A stretch of DNA of 64,000 bases, taken from Duganella aquatilis (GTDB lineage: Bacteria > Pseudomonadota > Gammaproteobacteria > Burkholderiales > Burkholderiaceae_D). The position numbers and the translations under genes are program-made. How positions within the stretch are numbered: position 1 is the first letter of the stretch; each line of letters begins with the position of its first letter. Positions 17,107 to 25,512 of the stretch are shown in pieces. Below the pieces are notes generated by a model, which was not told where the DNA came from, made no database searches, and saw only the letters and a program-made list of their open reading frames with translations. The DNA is taken from positions 434,001 to 498,000 of the forward strand of contig NZ_WKJL01000001.1 in the NCBI RefSeq assembly GCF_009674565.1. Direction: 5' to 3'.

Positions 17107-18099
17107 ATGATGTTTGTATTATCCCCATTGCGCCGTGTCGCTGCCGGCGCTGTCGTGCTGCTGTGCACGTCCGCCCAGGCCGCGCCGTCGGTTATCGAAG
17201 GCAAGGACGGCTGGCTGTTCGCCGGCTGGGAAAGCGCCGACAAGATCGACCGGGCCACACTGGCCAACAACGTCAAGCTGCTGCAGGAGGCGCAGTCCAT
17301 GCTGGCCGCGCAGCACATCGGCCTGCTGGTGATGGTGGTGCCGTCCAAGGCGCCGCTGTATCCACAGCGCCTGCCGGCCGGCGCCACGCTGTCGGCCGAC
17401 ATGGCGCACCGCTATGACGAGGTGCTGGCACAGCTGGAGAAAGCCGGCGTGCCCAGTTTCGACGACCGCGCCGTGCTGCAGGCGGTCGAGGGCAGCGCGG
17501 TCGAAGGCGGCGACGGCGCCAAAGCCAGCGCCTTCTACCGCAGCGACTATCACTGGACGGCGTGGTCGGCGGAAGCGTCGGCGGCGGCCGTCGCCAAGCT
17601 CATCGCCAGCCGCTGGCCGCTGGCGCCAAGCAGCAGTCCCGGCACGACGCTAGGTGCGTGGACCACCGACCGGCACTACGGCGACCTGGCGGAAAACTTC
17701 ATGTCGCCCGAGGACCGCAAGCGCATCGGCCGAGAGAGCTATACCGTGCGCACCACGCCGGAGCCGGTTGGAGGGCTGCTGGACGGCGCGCCTCCGCAGG
17801 TAGTCGTGGTCGGTAACAGCTTCGTCCAGCCCTATCTGGGCTTTCCGCAGAAACTGTCTAACGCGCTGGGCCGGCCGGTCGGCCTGACCTGGAACCCCGG
17901 CAACATCAGTCCGTGGAAAACCTTGCTCGACGCGGTGTCCACGCCGGGCTTTGCGCAGCACAAGCCCAAGCTGGTGGTGTGGCAGTTTAATGAGGCGCGC
18001 ATGGAAACCGCGCTGGACTCGACGGCCGCTTGGGATGCCGGCAGCGCGATGTCGCCTGCCGCGTGGCGTGGCAAGTTGAACGCGGCGCTGAAGCAATGA
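17107..18099 (+). CDS. AlgJ/AlgX-like SGNH O-acetyltransferase (second copy)
   Basis: 330 residues with a cleavable signal peptide (LRRVAAGAVVLLCTSAQA). KDGWLFAGWES at 33-43 is the AlgJ/X DGWLF motif, SDYHW at 146-150 gives the Asp-x-His pair, and VVVVGNSFVQP at 232-242 gives the serine block, with GNSF in place of GDSF. The start is taken at the ATG 6 bp after AGGAG (17096-17100); TTG 17104 and ATG 17110 are alternatives. Unlike the first copy, which looks anchored, this one appears to be released to the periplasm. Its stop overlaps the next start (ATGA), so translation is coupled. Confidence 0.8.
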   Translation: MMFVLSPLRRVAAGAVVLLCTSAQAAPSVIEGKDGWLFAGWESADKIDRATLANNVKLLQEAQSMLAAQHIGLLVMVVPSKAPLYPQRLPAGATLSADMAHRYDEVLAQLEKAGVPSFDDRAVLQAVEGSAVEGGDGAKASAFYRSDYHWTAWSAEASAAAVAKLIASRWPLAPSSSPGTTLGAWTTDRHYGDLAENFMSPEDRKRIGRESYTVRTTPEPVGGLLDGAPPQVVVVGNSFVQPYLGFPQKLSNALGRPVGLTWNPGNISPWKTLLDAVSTPGFAQHKPKLVVWQFNEARMETALDSTAAWDAGSAMSPAAWRGKLNAALKQ

Positions 18100-18923
18100 T
18101 GCTGCGCTGGATAATCCTGCTGCTGCCCTTGTTGCTGACCGCCTGCGGCGCGTTACAGGGGCCGGTGGGCATGGTCTGGCAGCCCGACGCCGTCACCACG
18201 CGTCCGCACGGCAATTGGCAGCAGATCGGCGTGCACAGTCTGCTGGTGCAATGGAGCATCGTCGATGATCTGGCGCTGGTGTCCGGCTGCGGCGCGCCGC
18301 TGATGGCAACCGCGCCGGACTGGAACGAGGTCGCGGCGGAGCCATGGGCGCAGGACATCATTCTTGGCCTGGGCGGACGCTTTTTCGAGAATGAGGCGCG
18401 GGCGCGCATGCCGGAACTGCTGGCGCAGTCCCGCTGCATCGCGGCGCTGCCGCTGCCGTTCAAGGTGAGCGGCTGGTATTTCCCGGTCGAGATCGATCCC
18501 ACCTGGCAGGATGCGGCGGCGCTCGCGCCCATCCTGAATCAGCTGCCTCGACCGCTTTGGGTCACGGTTTATGATAACAGCAACATCGGCGGCAAACCGC
18601 TGGCCGACTGGCTGGAACACTGGCTGCCGCCGGATGTCGGCGTGCTGTTCCAGGATGGCGTCGGCCTGCACGTCCGCAGTCCGGCGGTGGCGGTCGACTA
18701 TATGAAAGCGCTTCAGCGCCGGCTCGGCCCGGAACGCGTGCGGCTGATCGGCGAGGCGTTCCGTCCGCAGTCCGGCGGCGGTTTCCGGCCAGCCAGCGTG
18801 GACGAACTGGCGGAGCAACTGCGCGCCTACGCGGGTTACGACGTGTATCTTTTCGAGGCGCGCTATGTGCCACAGGCCAGCATCGACGGCTTGCGGGAAA
18901 AAATCAAGCCGTCAGGCCGCTAA
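18096..18923 (+). CDS. Lipoprotein with glycoside-hydrolase-like (DUF4434-type) character
   Basis: 275 residues starting MMLRWIILLLPLLLTAC, with a clear lipobox (LTAC) at the end of the signal peptide, so the mature protein is lipid-anchored. The body has a barrel-like alternation and motifs such as HSLLVQWSIVDD, LGLGGRFFENE, VSGWYFPVEID, VTVYDNSN and VGVLFQDGVGL, which remind me of DUF4434/TIM-barrel glycosidase-like proteins. That is pattern recall, not a search. As last gene of the polysaccharide operon, overlapping the SGNH gene by ATGA, it could trim or release the polymer. The small E. coli gene ybcH next to nfrA may be the counterpart, which I could not verify. Confidence 0.6.
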   Translation: MMLRWIILLLPLLLTACGALQGPVGMVWQPDAVTTRPHGNWQQIGVHSLLVQWSIVDDLALVSGCGAPLMATAPDWNEVAAEPWAQDIILGLGGRFFENEARARMPELLAQSRCIAALPLPFKVSGWYFPVEIDPTWQDAAALAPILNQLPRPLWVTVYDNSNIGGKPLADWLEHWLPPDVGVLFQDGVGLHVRSPAVAVDYMKALQRRLGPERVRLIGEAFRPQSGGGFRPASVDELAEQLRAYAGYDVYLFEARYVPQASIDGLREKIKPSGR

Positions 18924-19720
18924 CCGAGCAAGGCCTGCAATTCCGCTTCGGTAAAACCGGCCTGGCGCCGCGCTTCCAGGTTGAACGGACCGCGCGGCGT
19001 CGGCGCATTGTAACGGCGCGCCAGGTCGGCGTAGGCCGGAATCAGCTCCAGTCCGCGCTGGCGGCACAGGTAGCCGTACCAGCGGTTGCCGATTTCCACG
19101 TGGCCGATTTCGTCGCGCAGGATGATGTCCAGGATGGCGGCGGCTTCCTTGTCGCCGGCCTGGGCCAGCTTGGCGCGTAGCGGCGGATTGGCGTCCAGAC
19201 CGCGCGCTTCCAGCGTGCGCGGCACCAGCGCCATGCGCGCCAGCACGTCGTCGCTGGTTTTGGCCACCATCTCCCACAGGCTGTCGTGGGCCAGGTAGTC
19301 GCCGTAGCCGTGGCCGAGGCGCTGCAAATGCGCTTCCAGCAGTGAAAAATGGTAAGCCTCTTCGCGCGCCACTTGCAGCCAGTCGGTGTAATACGCGGGC
19401 GGCATGCCGGCGAAACGCCAGATGGCGTCGAGCGCCAGATTGATGGCGTTGAATTCGATATGCGCCAGCGCGTGGATCAGCATGGCGCGGCCTTCCGGCG
19501 TATTCATGGCGCGGCGGCCGACTTGCAGCGGCGGCACCAGCTCCGGGCGCTGCGGACGGCCGGGAATTTCGGCCGAGGACGTCATCTCCGCCAGCGGATC
19601 GGGCACGCAAACGCCCTGCTGCGACGCGTCAGCCAGCGCATACACCGCCACCACCTTGGCCAGCGGATCCGGCTCGATCAGGCAGTGCAGCGCGCCGGTG
19701 CGGAGTTCGTGAGCGGTCAT
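18920..19720 (-). CDS. DUF455 family ferritin-like protein
   Basis: 266 residues. Helical segments carry HIEFNAINLALDAIWRF, REEAYHFSLL and RDEIGHVEIGNRWY, which together give the two E...ExxH di-metal patterns of a ferritin-like four-helix bundle. This matches the DUF455 family, which contains di-iron oxygenase-like proteins; the substrate here is unknown. The start at 19720 (MTAHELRTGAL) is preferred over the longer frame to 19900, which runs over upstream non-coding sequence. Its stop codon overlaps that of the polysaccharide operon's last gene in the convergent orientation, so transcription of one may affect the other. Confidence 0.85.
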   Translation of the reverse strand: MTAHELRTGALHCLIEPDPLAKVVAVYALADASQQGVCVPDPLAEMTSSAEIPGRPQRPELVPPLQVGRRAMNTPEGRAMLIHALAHIEFNAINLALDAIWRFAGMPPAYYTDWLQVAREEAYHFSLLEAHLQRLGHGYGDYLAHDSLWEMVAKTSDDVLARMALVPRTLEARGLDANPPLRAKLAQAGDKEAAAILDIILRDEIGHVEIGNRWYGYLCRQRGLELIPAYADLARRYNAPTPRGPFNLEARRQAGFTEAELQALLG

Positions 19721-19898
19721 TCGTAGCCTTCCGTTTTTGCAAGGGCGATAGTTTAGCACTTTGGTTCTTGAAGAACTAATCTCTGTCCTACATCCACACT
19801 GCACGCGCACCGATACCTCAACTGTCGCCCGGGCCGCATGATGGTGCATGTCACTGCGTCGCTGGACGCGGGACCTTACCAACCATCTGGAGACCACC

Positions 19899-20417
19899 AT
19901 GAGCTACCTAGACCGCGACACCTATGGCATTTACCGCAGCGACGACGAAGCAGGCCCCGGCCCGCGTCTGATGGGCGCCGACACGCTGATCGGTGAAGAT
20001 GTCTACAATCGCCAGGACGAAGACCTGGGCGACATCAAGGAAATCATGCTCGACATGCGCAGTGGCCAGGTCGCCTACGCCGTGCTGTCCTTCGGCGGCT
20101 GGCTGGGTATGGGCGACAAGCTGTTCGCCGTGCCTTGGCAAGCGCTGCAACTGGATACCGACAACAAGCGCTTCCTGCTGGACGTATCCAAAGAACACCT
20201 GAAAAACGCCCCGGGCTTTGACAAGGACGATTGGCCGGACATGGCCAGCGCCGATTTCAATACCCAGATGCACAGCTTCTACGGCACCCAGCAGAACATC
20301 GCCGGCGGCGTCACCTCGACCGGCAGCGTGATGGGCACCGGCACCGGCAGCCTGCAAAGCGATCCAGGCTACAGCCGCAGCAGCACCACGCCGGGTTCGA
20401 GCAGCGGCAACATCTAA
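19899..20417 (+). CDS. PRC-barrel domain protein
   Basis: 172 residues. After a polar leader, the segment from about 25 to 105 reads ADTLIGEDVYNRQDEDLGDIKEIMLDMRSGQVAYAVLSFGG...DKLFAVPWQAL, the classical PRC-barrel pattern. The C-terminus is Ser/Gly/Thr-rich and probably disordered. PRC-barrel proteins of this sort are common in soil proteobacteria and often stress-related, but no precise function is established. The start at 19899 has CTGGAGA upstream; the longer frame from 19848 lacks a ribosome site. It ends in a clear terminator and appears to be a single-gene unit. Confidence 0.88.
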   Translation: MSYLDRDTYGIYRSDDEAGPGPRLMGADTLIGEDVYNRQDEDLGDIKEIMLDMRSGQVAYAVLSFGGWLGMGDKLFAVPWQALQLDTDNKRFLLDVSKEHLKNAPGFDKDDWPDMASADFNTQMHSFYGTQQNIAGGVTSTGSVMGTGTGSLQSDPGYSRSSTTPGSSSGNI

Positions 20418-20441
20418 GTAACACGCAATTCGTTCTGGTCA

Positions 20442-20478
20442 GGGCCTGTCTTCATCCGGGGACAGGCCCTTTCTGTTT
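20442..20478 (+). terminator. Rho-independent terminator after the PRC-barrel gene
   Basis: AGGGCCTGTC (20442-20451) pairs perfectly with GACAGGCCCT (20462-20471) across a 10-base loop, followed by TTCTGTTT. Confidence 0.85.
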
Positions 20479-20517
20479 GCTATACTCTGGTCCTTATCGA
20501 TTCGCACGGGAACCGCG

Positions 20518-21261
20518 ATGCGGCGCAGGTCTTTTGTCACCGGCATCACCCTCTCGGCGCTGGCCGGCCCACGGGCGTGGGGCGGTGAAGCTCGTCATCT
20601 GGTCATGGCCAGCGTGGTCACCGACAACGACGGCTTTGCGGCGCGCTGGCTCGCACTGATCTACACCGATGCCTTCCGCCAGCTCGGCGTGGCGTTGGAA
20701 ATCCGGTCCTTTCCCGCCGCGCGCGCCTCGGCGGAGGCCGCCGCTGGCAATGTCGATGGCGAACTTGCGCGCAGCTACGACTACGCCGCCGTCCAGCCTG
20801 ACCTCGTTCGTGTCGCGGAGCCGACGCTTTTGGCAGAAACCGTGGCCTACGCCAGGCGCGCCGACGTGCGCCTGGCGCCCGGCTGGTCAAGTTTGCGCGA
20901 CACCTCCTTCCGTATTGAATACCGTCTCGGTTACCCGGTCATCGCGAGAAAACTGACGACGGTGGTGCCGGCGGACCGTCTGACGGACGTGCGCAATGCC
21001 GAAACCGGGTTGCGCAAGCTGGTGCTGGGGCGTTCCGACGTCTACGTCGATAACGCCTACACGGTCGAGTCATTGCTTCAACGACCCGAATTCCGCGACG
21101 CCGGCATCCGCCGCGCGGCAGTGATGGAGCGCGGCGGCATCCATGCCTTTCTGAACAAACGGTACGCCGATCTGGCAAGCCGCCTGTCGGTCGTGCTGAA
21201 AAAGATGCGTGATAGCGGCCAGATCGAACGCTATCGCCTGCAAGCCTTGCACCAAAACTGA
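20518..21261 (+). CDS. Periplasmic substrate-binding-type protein (SBP family 3-like)
   Basis: 247 residues beginning with a twin-arginine-looking leader (MRRRSFVTGITLSALAGPRAWG). The remainder has the two-lobe pattern of small extracellular solute-binding proteins: FRQLGVALEIRSFPAARASAEA in lobe 1, GDVDGELAR-like and LVRVAEPTLLAETVAYAR strands, then VYVDNAYTVESLL in lobe 2. Stand-alone members of this group act as amino-acid-type binding or sensory proteins. No permease or ATPase gene is adjacent. The leader has RR but the hydrophobic core is short, so Tat export is only possible. The ligand is unknown. Confidence 0.72.
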   Translation: MRRRSFVTGITLSALAGPRAWGGEARHLVMASVVTDNDGFAARWLALIYTDAFRQLGVALEIRSFPAARASAEAAAGNVDGELARSYDYAAVQPDLVRVAEPTLLAETVAYARRADVRLAPGWSSLRDTSFRIEYRLGYPVIARKLTTVVPADRLTDVRNAETGLRKLVLGRSDVYVDNAYTVESLLQRPEFRDAGIRRAAVMERGGIHAFLNKRYADLASRLSVVLKKMRDSGQIERYRLQALHQN

Positions 21262-21322
21262 GCATTCCCACTGGCACGTTTCTTGATAGAAGAATAAACG
21301 TGCTCAACTGGGAACGTTCAAT

Positions 21323-22753
21323 ATGGCAAAATTCTTCAACGAAATGACTGCTGATGGCCTGGCACATAACGCCAGCGCCGAAGTCCGTGAACATTACCGC
21401 GAGTTCTGCGGCTGGCTGCAGCGCCAGTCGGCGGAAACCATCGAACGCAAGCGTGCCGAGGCGGATCTGACCTTCCGCCGCGTCGGCATCACGTTTGCCG
21501 TCTACGGCGACGACGCCGGCACCGAGCGGCTGATCCCCTTCGATACCATCCCGCGCATCATTCCGGCGGCCGAATGGAAGCAGCTGCAAACCGGACTGGT
21601 CCAGCGCGTCAAGGCGCTCAACATGTTCGTTCACGACATCTATCACGATCAGAACATCATCAAGGCCGGCATTATTCCTGCCGAGCAAATCTACAAGAAC
21701 GCGCAGTACCGGCCGGAAATGCAGGGCATCAACGTCGCCTCCGACATCTACGCCCACATCGCCGGGGTCGACATCGTGCGCGCCGGCCAGGGCGAGTTTT
21801 ACGTGCTGGAGGATAACCTGCGCGTGCCGTCCGGCGTCTCCTACATGCTGGAAGACCGCAAGATGATGATGCGGCTGTTCCCGGAACTGTTCGCCCGCAA
21901 CAAGATCGCACCGGTCGACCATTACCCGGACATGCTGCTGGATAACCTCCGCTCGGTCGCCCCGATGGGCATCAACGACCCGACCGTGGTGGTGATGACG
22001 CCCGGCATGTACAACTCCGCCTACTTCGAGCACGCCTTCCTGGCCCAGCAAATGGGCGTGGAACTGGTCGAGGGCAAGGACTTGTTTGTCAGCGACAACA
22101 CCGTGTTCATGCGCACCACGCGCGGCCCGAAACGGGTGGACGTGATTTACCGCCGCCTGGACGACGATTTCCTCGATCCGCTGGCCTTCCGCCCGGATTC
22201 CTCGCTCGGCGTGCCGGGCCTGCTGTCGGTCTACCGCGCCGGCCGCGTAACGCTGGCCAACGCCATCGGCACCGGCGTGGCCGACGACAAATCGATTTAT
22301 CCGTATGTGCCGGACATGATCAAGTTCTACCTGTCGGAAGAACCGGTGCTGAACAATGTGCCGACCTACCAGTGCAGGAAAAAGGAAGATCTGGCCTACA
22401 CGCTGGCCAACCTGCCGGAACTGGTGGTCAAGGAAGTGCACGGCGCCGGCGGCTACGGCATGCTGGTGGGTCCGGCCTCGACCAAGGCGCAGATCGAAGA
22501 CTTCCGCCAGCGCCTGCTGGCCAAGCCGGACGGCTACATTGCCCAGCCAACGCTGGCCCTGTCCGCCTGTCCGACCTATGTGGAAAGCGGCATCGCGCCG
22601 CGCCACATCGATTTGCGGCCGTTTGTCCTGTCCGGCAAGACGATTTCCATGGTGCCGGGCGGCCTGACCCGCGTGGCGCTGCAGGAAGGCTCGCTGGTGG
22701 TGAACTCGTCGCAAGGCGGCGGCACCAAGGACACCTGGATACTGGAAAGATAA
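21323..22753 (+). CDS. Circularly permuted type 2 ATP-grasp protein (Anbu operon)
   Basis: 476 residues. The reading matches the DUF404/DUF407 circularly permuted ATP-grasp family: YGDDAGTERLIPFDTIPRII, NMFVHDIYHDQNIIKAGIIP, VLEDNLRVPSGVSYMLEDR, then KEVHGAGGYGML in the nucleotide-binding part and APRHIDLRPFVL toward the end. ATP-grasp enzymes join a carboxylate to an amine, thiol or hydroxyl, so a peptide-ligase role is expected, but no substrate is known. It is first of four genes (ATP-grasp, alpha-E, transglutaminase, Anbu) found together in many bacteria. It lies 9 bp before the alpha-E gene, and the shared transcription unit probably starts near 21,290. Confidence 0.93.
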   Translation: MAKFFNEMTADGLAHNASAEVREHYREFCGWLQRQSAETIERKRAEADLTFRRVGITFAVYGDDAGTERLIPFDTIPRIIPAAEWKQLQTGLVQRVKALNMFVHDIYHDQNIIKAGIIPAEQIYKNAQYRPEMQGINVASDIYAHIAGVDIVRAGQGEFYVLEDNLRVPSGVSYMLEDRKMMMRLFPELFARNKIAPVDHYPDMLLDNLRSVAPMGINDPTVVVMTPGMYNSAYFEHAFLAQQMGVELVEGKDLFVSDNTVFMRTTRGPKRVDVIYRRLDDDFLDPLAFRPDSSLGVPGLLSVYRAGRVTLANAIGTGVADDKSIYPYVPDMIKFYLSEEPVLNNVPTYQCRKKEDLAYTLANLPELVVKEVHGAGGYGMLVGPASTKAQIEDFRQRLLAKPDGYIAQPTLALSACPTYVESGIAPRHIDLRPFVLSGKTISMVPGGLTRVALQEGSLVVNSSQGGGTKDTWILER

Positions 22754-22762
22754 GGAGACATC

Positions 22763-23716
22763 ATGCTGAGCCGTACCGCCGATCACCTGTTCTGGATGGC
22801 CCGCTACACCGAGCGCGCCGAGAACACCGCGCGCATGCTGGACGTCAACGTGCAAACGTCGATGCTGCCGCAATCCGACGAGGAAAACACCAAGGGCTGG
22901 CGCGCCCTGCTCGGCATCTCCGAGCTGCAACACGCGTTCAACCAGAAATACCAGTCGCTGGAGGGGCGCGAAGTCATCGACTTCATGGTGCGCGATCCCG
23001 GCAATTCGTCGTCGATCGTGGCCTGCCTGACGGCGGCGCGCGAGAATGCCCGCGCGGTGCGCGGCACGCTGACCACCGAAGTGTGGGAAATCCAGAATCA
23101 GACCTGGCTCGACATGCAGTTCCGCCTGAAAAGCGATCTGCTGGAAACCGATCCCAGCAAGTTCTTCGAGTGGGTCAAGTACCGCTCGCACCTGTCGCGC
23201 GGCGTGACCCTGGGCACCATGCTGCGCGACGAGGCGGTGCATTTCATCCGTCTCGGCACCTTCCTGGAGCGGGCCGACAACACCGCGCGTATCCTGGACG
23301 TCAAATATCATGGCGGCGGCGTTGAAACCGGCAACGGCGAAGGCATGAGCCAGCGCGATTTCTATTACTGGGCAGCGATGCTGCGCTCGGTGTCCGGTTT
23401 CGAGATCTACCGCAAGGTGTACCGCGACGTCATCACGCCGGCGCGCATCGCCGAGCTGCTGATGCTGCGCGGCGACATGCCACGCTCGCTGCTGGCCTGC
23501 ATGGACGAGGTGGTGCAGAACCTGCACGAAGTCCGCAACGATGTTTCCGCCGACACCGAACGCTTCGCCGGCCGCCTGCGCGCCCAGCTGCAATTCGGCA
23601 AAATCGACGACATCCTGGCGGACGGCCTGCACGACACGCTGACCCGCTTCCTGGCGGACATCTACGAACTGGGCAACCGCGTCAGCCGCGATTTCCTGGT
23701 GCCGCTGGCGGCATAA
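22763..23716 (+). CDS. Alpha-E domain protein (DUF403)
   Basis: 317 residues, all helical. It starts MLSRTADHLFWMARYTERAENTARML, the signature of the alpha-E (DUF403) family; a second copy of the ERADNTAR motif is near 172. The strong ribosome site AAGGAG fixes the start. The biochemical role is unknown, but the gene is nearly always next to the circularly permuted ATP-grasp gene and a transglutaminase-like protease, and the three are thought to form a peptide-synthesis/cleavage module. The protein is complete and shows no unusual features. Confidence 0.93.
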   Translation: MLSRTADHLFWMARYTERAENTARMLDVNVQTSMLPQSDEENTKGWRALLGISELQHAFNQKYQSLEGREVIDFMVRDPGNSSSIVACLTAARENARAVRGTLTTEVWEIQNQTWLDMQFRLKSDLLETDPSKFFEWVKYRSHLSRGVTLGTMLRDEAVHFIRLGTFLERADNTARILDVKYHGGGVETGNGEGMSQRDFYYWAAMLRSVSGFEIYRKVYRDVITPARIAELLMLRGDMPRSLLACMDEVVQNLHEVRNDVSADTERFAGRLRAQLQFGKIDDILADGLHDTLTRFLADIYELGNRVSRDFLVPLAA

Positions 23717-23730
23717 GCGAAAGGTATCCC

Positions 23731-24534
23731 ATGCAACTGACCATCCGGCACGAAACGCGCTACACCTACACCCTGCCGCTGGCCTACACCATCCAGCAGC
23801 TGCACCTGACGCCGCGCGCGGAACCGCAGCAGCACGTGCTGTCGTGGAACCTATCCACCCCCGGCCACGTGCATGCCTACACGGACGCCTACGGCAACCT
23901 GTCGCACATGATGACCATGGATGCGCCGCATAACGCCCTGTCCATCGTCGCCAGCGGTTCGATCGCCACCACGGCGCCGGACCGCGGCCGGGTGCCGAAC
24001 GGCGACCACCTGTCGCCGCTGATCTTCACCGTGCCGACGCGGCTGACGGCCGCCACGCCCGGCATCCTGGAACTGGCCGCCTCGTGCTTGCCGGACGGCA
24101 AGGCGCAGTCGAAAGACCTGATGTGCCTGGCGGAGCACATCTTTGGTGCGGTCCGGTATCAAAGCGGTGCGACAGCGGTGTCCACCACCGCCAGCGATGC
24201 GCTGGCCCTCGGCCAAGGCGTATGCCAGGACCATGCCCACCTGTTCCTGGCCTGCTGCCATGCGCACGGCATTCCGGCGCGTTATGTGTCCGGTTACATC
24301 GATCCGGGCAATACCGGCCACGCCGCCAGCCACGCCTGGGTCGACGCATGGGTCGAGGACAAGGATTACAGCGGCTGGATCAGCATCGACGTCACCCACG
24401 CGCGGCTGATGACGGACGCTTACTGCCGCCTGGCCATCGGCCGCGATTACGACGGCGCGGCGCCGGTGCGCGGGGTGCGGCGCGGCGGCGGCGTCGAGTC
24501 TCTGAGCGTGGACGTACAGATCGTGCCGCAATGA
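23731..24534 (+). CDS. Transglutaminase-like cysteine peptidase (Anbu operon)
   Basis: 267 residues. An N-terminal beta-rich domain (MQLTIRHETRYTYTLPL) precedes a transglutaminase-like core with a complete triad in order: Cys165 in GQGVCQDHAH, His201 in SHAWVDAW and Asp220 in GWISIDVTHA. Members hydrolyse or transfer on amide bonds, and here the context suggests action on the product of the neighbouring ATP-grasp ligase. It follows the alpha-E gene by 14 bp and precedes the Anbu gene by about 40 bp. No signal peptide is visible, so it is probably cytoplasmic. Confidence 0.92.
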   Translation: MQLTIRHETRYTYTLPLAYTIQQLHLTPRAEPQQHVLSWNLSTPGHVHAYTDAYGNLSHMMTMDAPHNALSIVASGSIATTAPDRGRVPNGDHLSPLIFTVPTRLTAATPGILELAASCLPDGKAQSKDLMCLAEHIFGAVRYQSGATAVSTTASDALALGQGVCQDHAHLFLACCHAHGIPARYVSGYIDPGNTGHAASHAWVDAWVEDKDYSGWISIDVTHARLMTDAYCRLAIGRDYDGAAPVRGVRRGGGVESLSVDVQIVPQ

Positions 24535-24575
24535 GCGGTGTAAAATAACGATACTTTCAATCAATACTTTCCAAG

Positions 24576-25451
24576 ATGACTTATTGTGTGGGCATGCGCC
24601 TCGATGCCGGGCTGGTGTTTTTGTCGGATTCGCGGACCAATGCGGGCGTGGATCAGGTCGGCACGTTCCGCAAGATGAGCGTGTTCGAAATCCCGGGCGA
24701 GCGCATGATGGTCATGATGACCGCCGGGAATTTGTCGATTTCGCAATCGATCCGCCAGCTGGTGTCGGAACTGAAGACCGAGGACGGCCACAGCATCTGG
24801 AATGCGCCGACCATGTACGAGGCGGCGCGCCTGCTGGGCGAGGCCGTGCGCCAGGTGCATGAGCGGGACGCCAAGTCGCTGTCGGATTTCGGCATCGAAT
24901 TCAATGTCAGCATGATCTTCGGCGGCCAGATCAAGGGTGAGCATTGCCGTTTGTTCCAGATTTACTCCGCCGGCAATTTCATCGAATCGCGCGACGAAAA
25001 CACCTATTTCCAGATCGGCGAAGCCAAGTACGGCAAGCCCATCATCGACCGCGTGGTGACGCCGGCCACCTCGCTGGACGACGCCGCCAAGTGTGCGCTG
25101 ATTTCCATGGACTCCACGCTGCGCTCCAACGTCTCGGTCGGCCTGCCGCTGGACATGCTGGTGTATGAGAGCGGCAAGCTGGCCGTCACCCATTTTGTAA
25201 CAATTGATGAACGCAACGAATATTTCCAGATGATCCGCAACACCTGGGGCGACCAGCTCAAGAGCGTGTTCGAGGGCCTGGAAGCGCCGGTGTGGAACGC
25301 CGCGCCGGAAACGCCCGGCAAGGTGTTGCATGCAGCCAACGCCAGCGGCAAGCCGGTGCGGATCGCGCCGCCGGCCGGCGTGGTGGCGCCCGAGGTCTCC
25401 AGCGCGCCGTTGCAGACGCTGTCCCAGCAATTTTACGATGGGCAGCAGTAA
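24576..25451 (+). CDS. Anbu (ancestral beta-subunit) proteasome-type protease
   Basis: 291 residues. It starts MTYCVGMRLDAGLVFLSDSRTNAG, the Anbu/HslV-like Ntn-hydrolase fold in which Thr2 becomes the N-terminal nucleophile after Met removal. Further pieces are MMTAGNLSISQSI and YSAGNFIESRDENTYFQIGEAKYGKPIIDR. Anbu forms an open helical-ring proteasome homologue, and its peptidase activity is poorly understood. The C-terminal about 50 residues are Ala/Pro-rich and look flexible. Position after ATP-grasp, alpha-E and transglutaminase genes is the standard Anbu cluster. Confidence 0.92.
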   Translation: MTYCVGMRLDAGLVFLSDSRTNAGVDQVGTFRKMSVFEIPGERMMVMMTAGNLSISQSIRQLVSELKTEDGHSIWNAPTMYEAARLLGEAVRQVHERDAKSLSDFGIEFNVSMIFGGQIKGEHCRLFQIYSAGNFIESRDENTYFQIGEAKYGKPIIDRVVTPATSLDDAAKCALISMDSTLRSNVSVGLPLDMLVYESGKLAVTHFVTIDERNEYFQMIRNTWGDQLKSVFEGLEAPVWNAAPETPGKVLHAANASGKPVRIAPPAGVVAPEVSSAPLQTLSQQFYDGQQ

Positions 25452-25512
25452 TGAAGCCGGCCCCCGCGACAGCGTGTGATAGGATAAAGACAACCTATCC
25501 CGGAGCGCCAGC

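Noticed and set aside
20939..23632. An 897-codon open frame on the minus strand opposite the ATP-grasp and alpha-E genes
   Set aside because: Same antisense-shadow composition; the plus-strand genes have family motifs and good ribosome sites.
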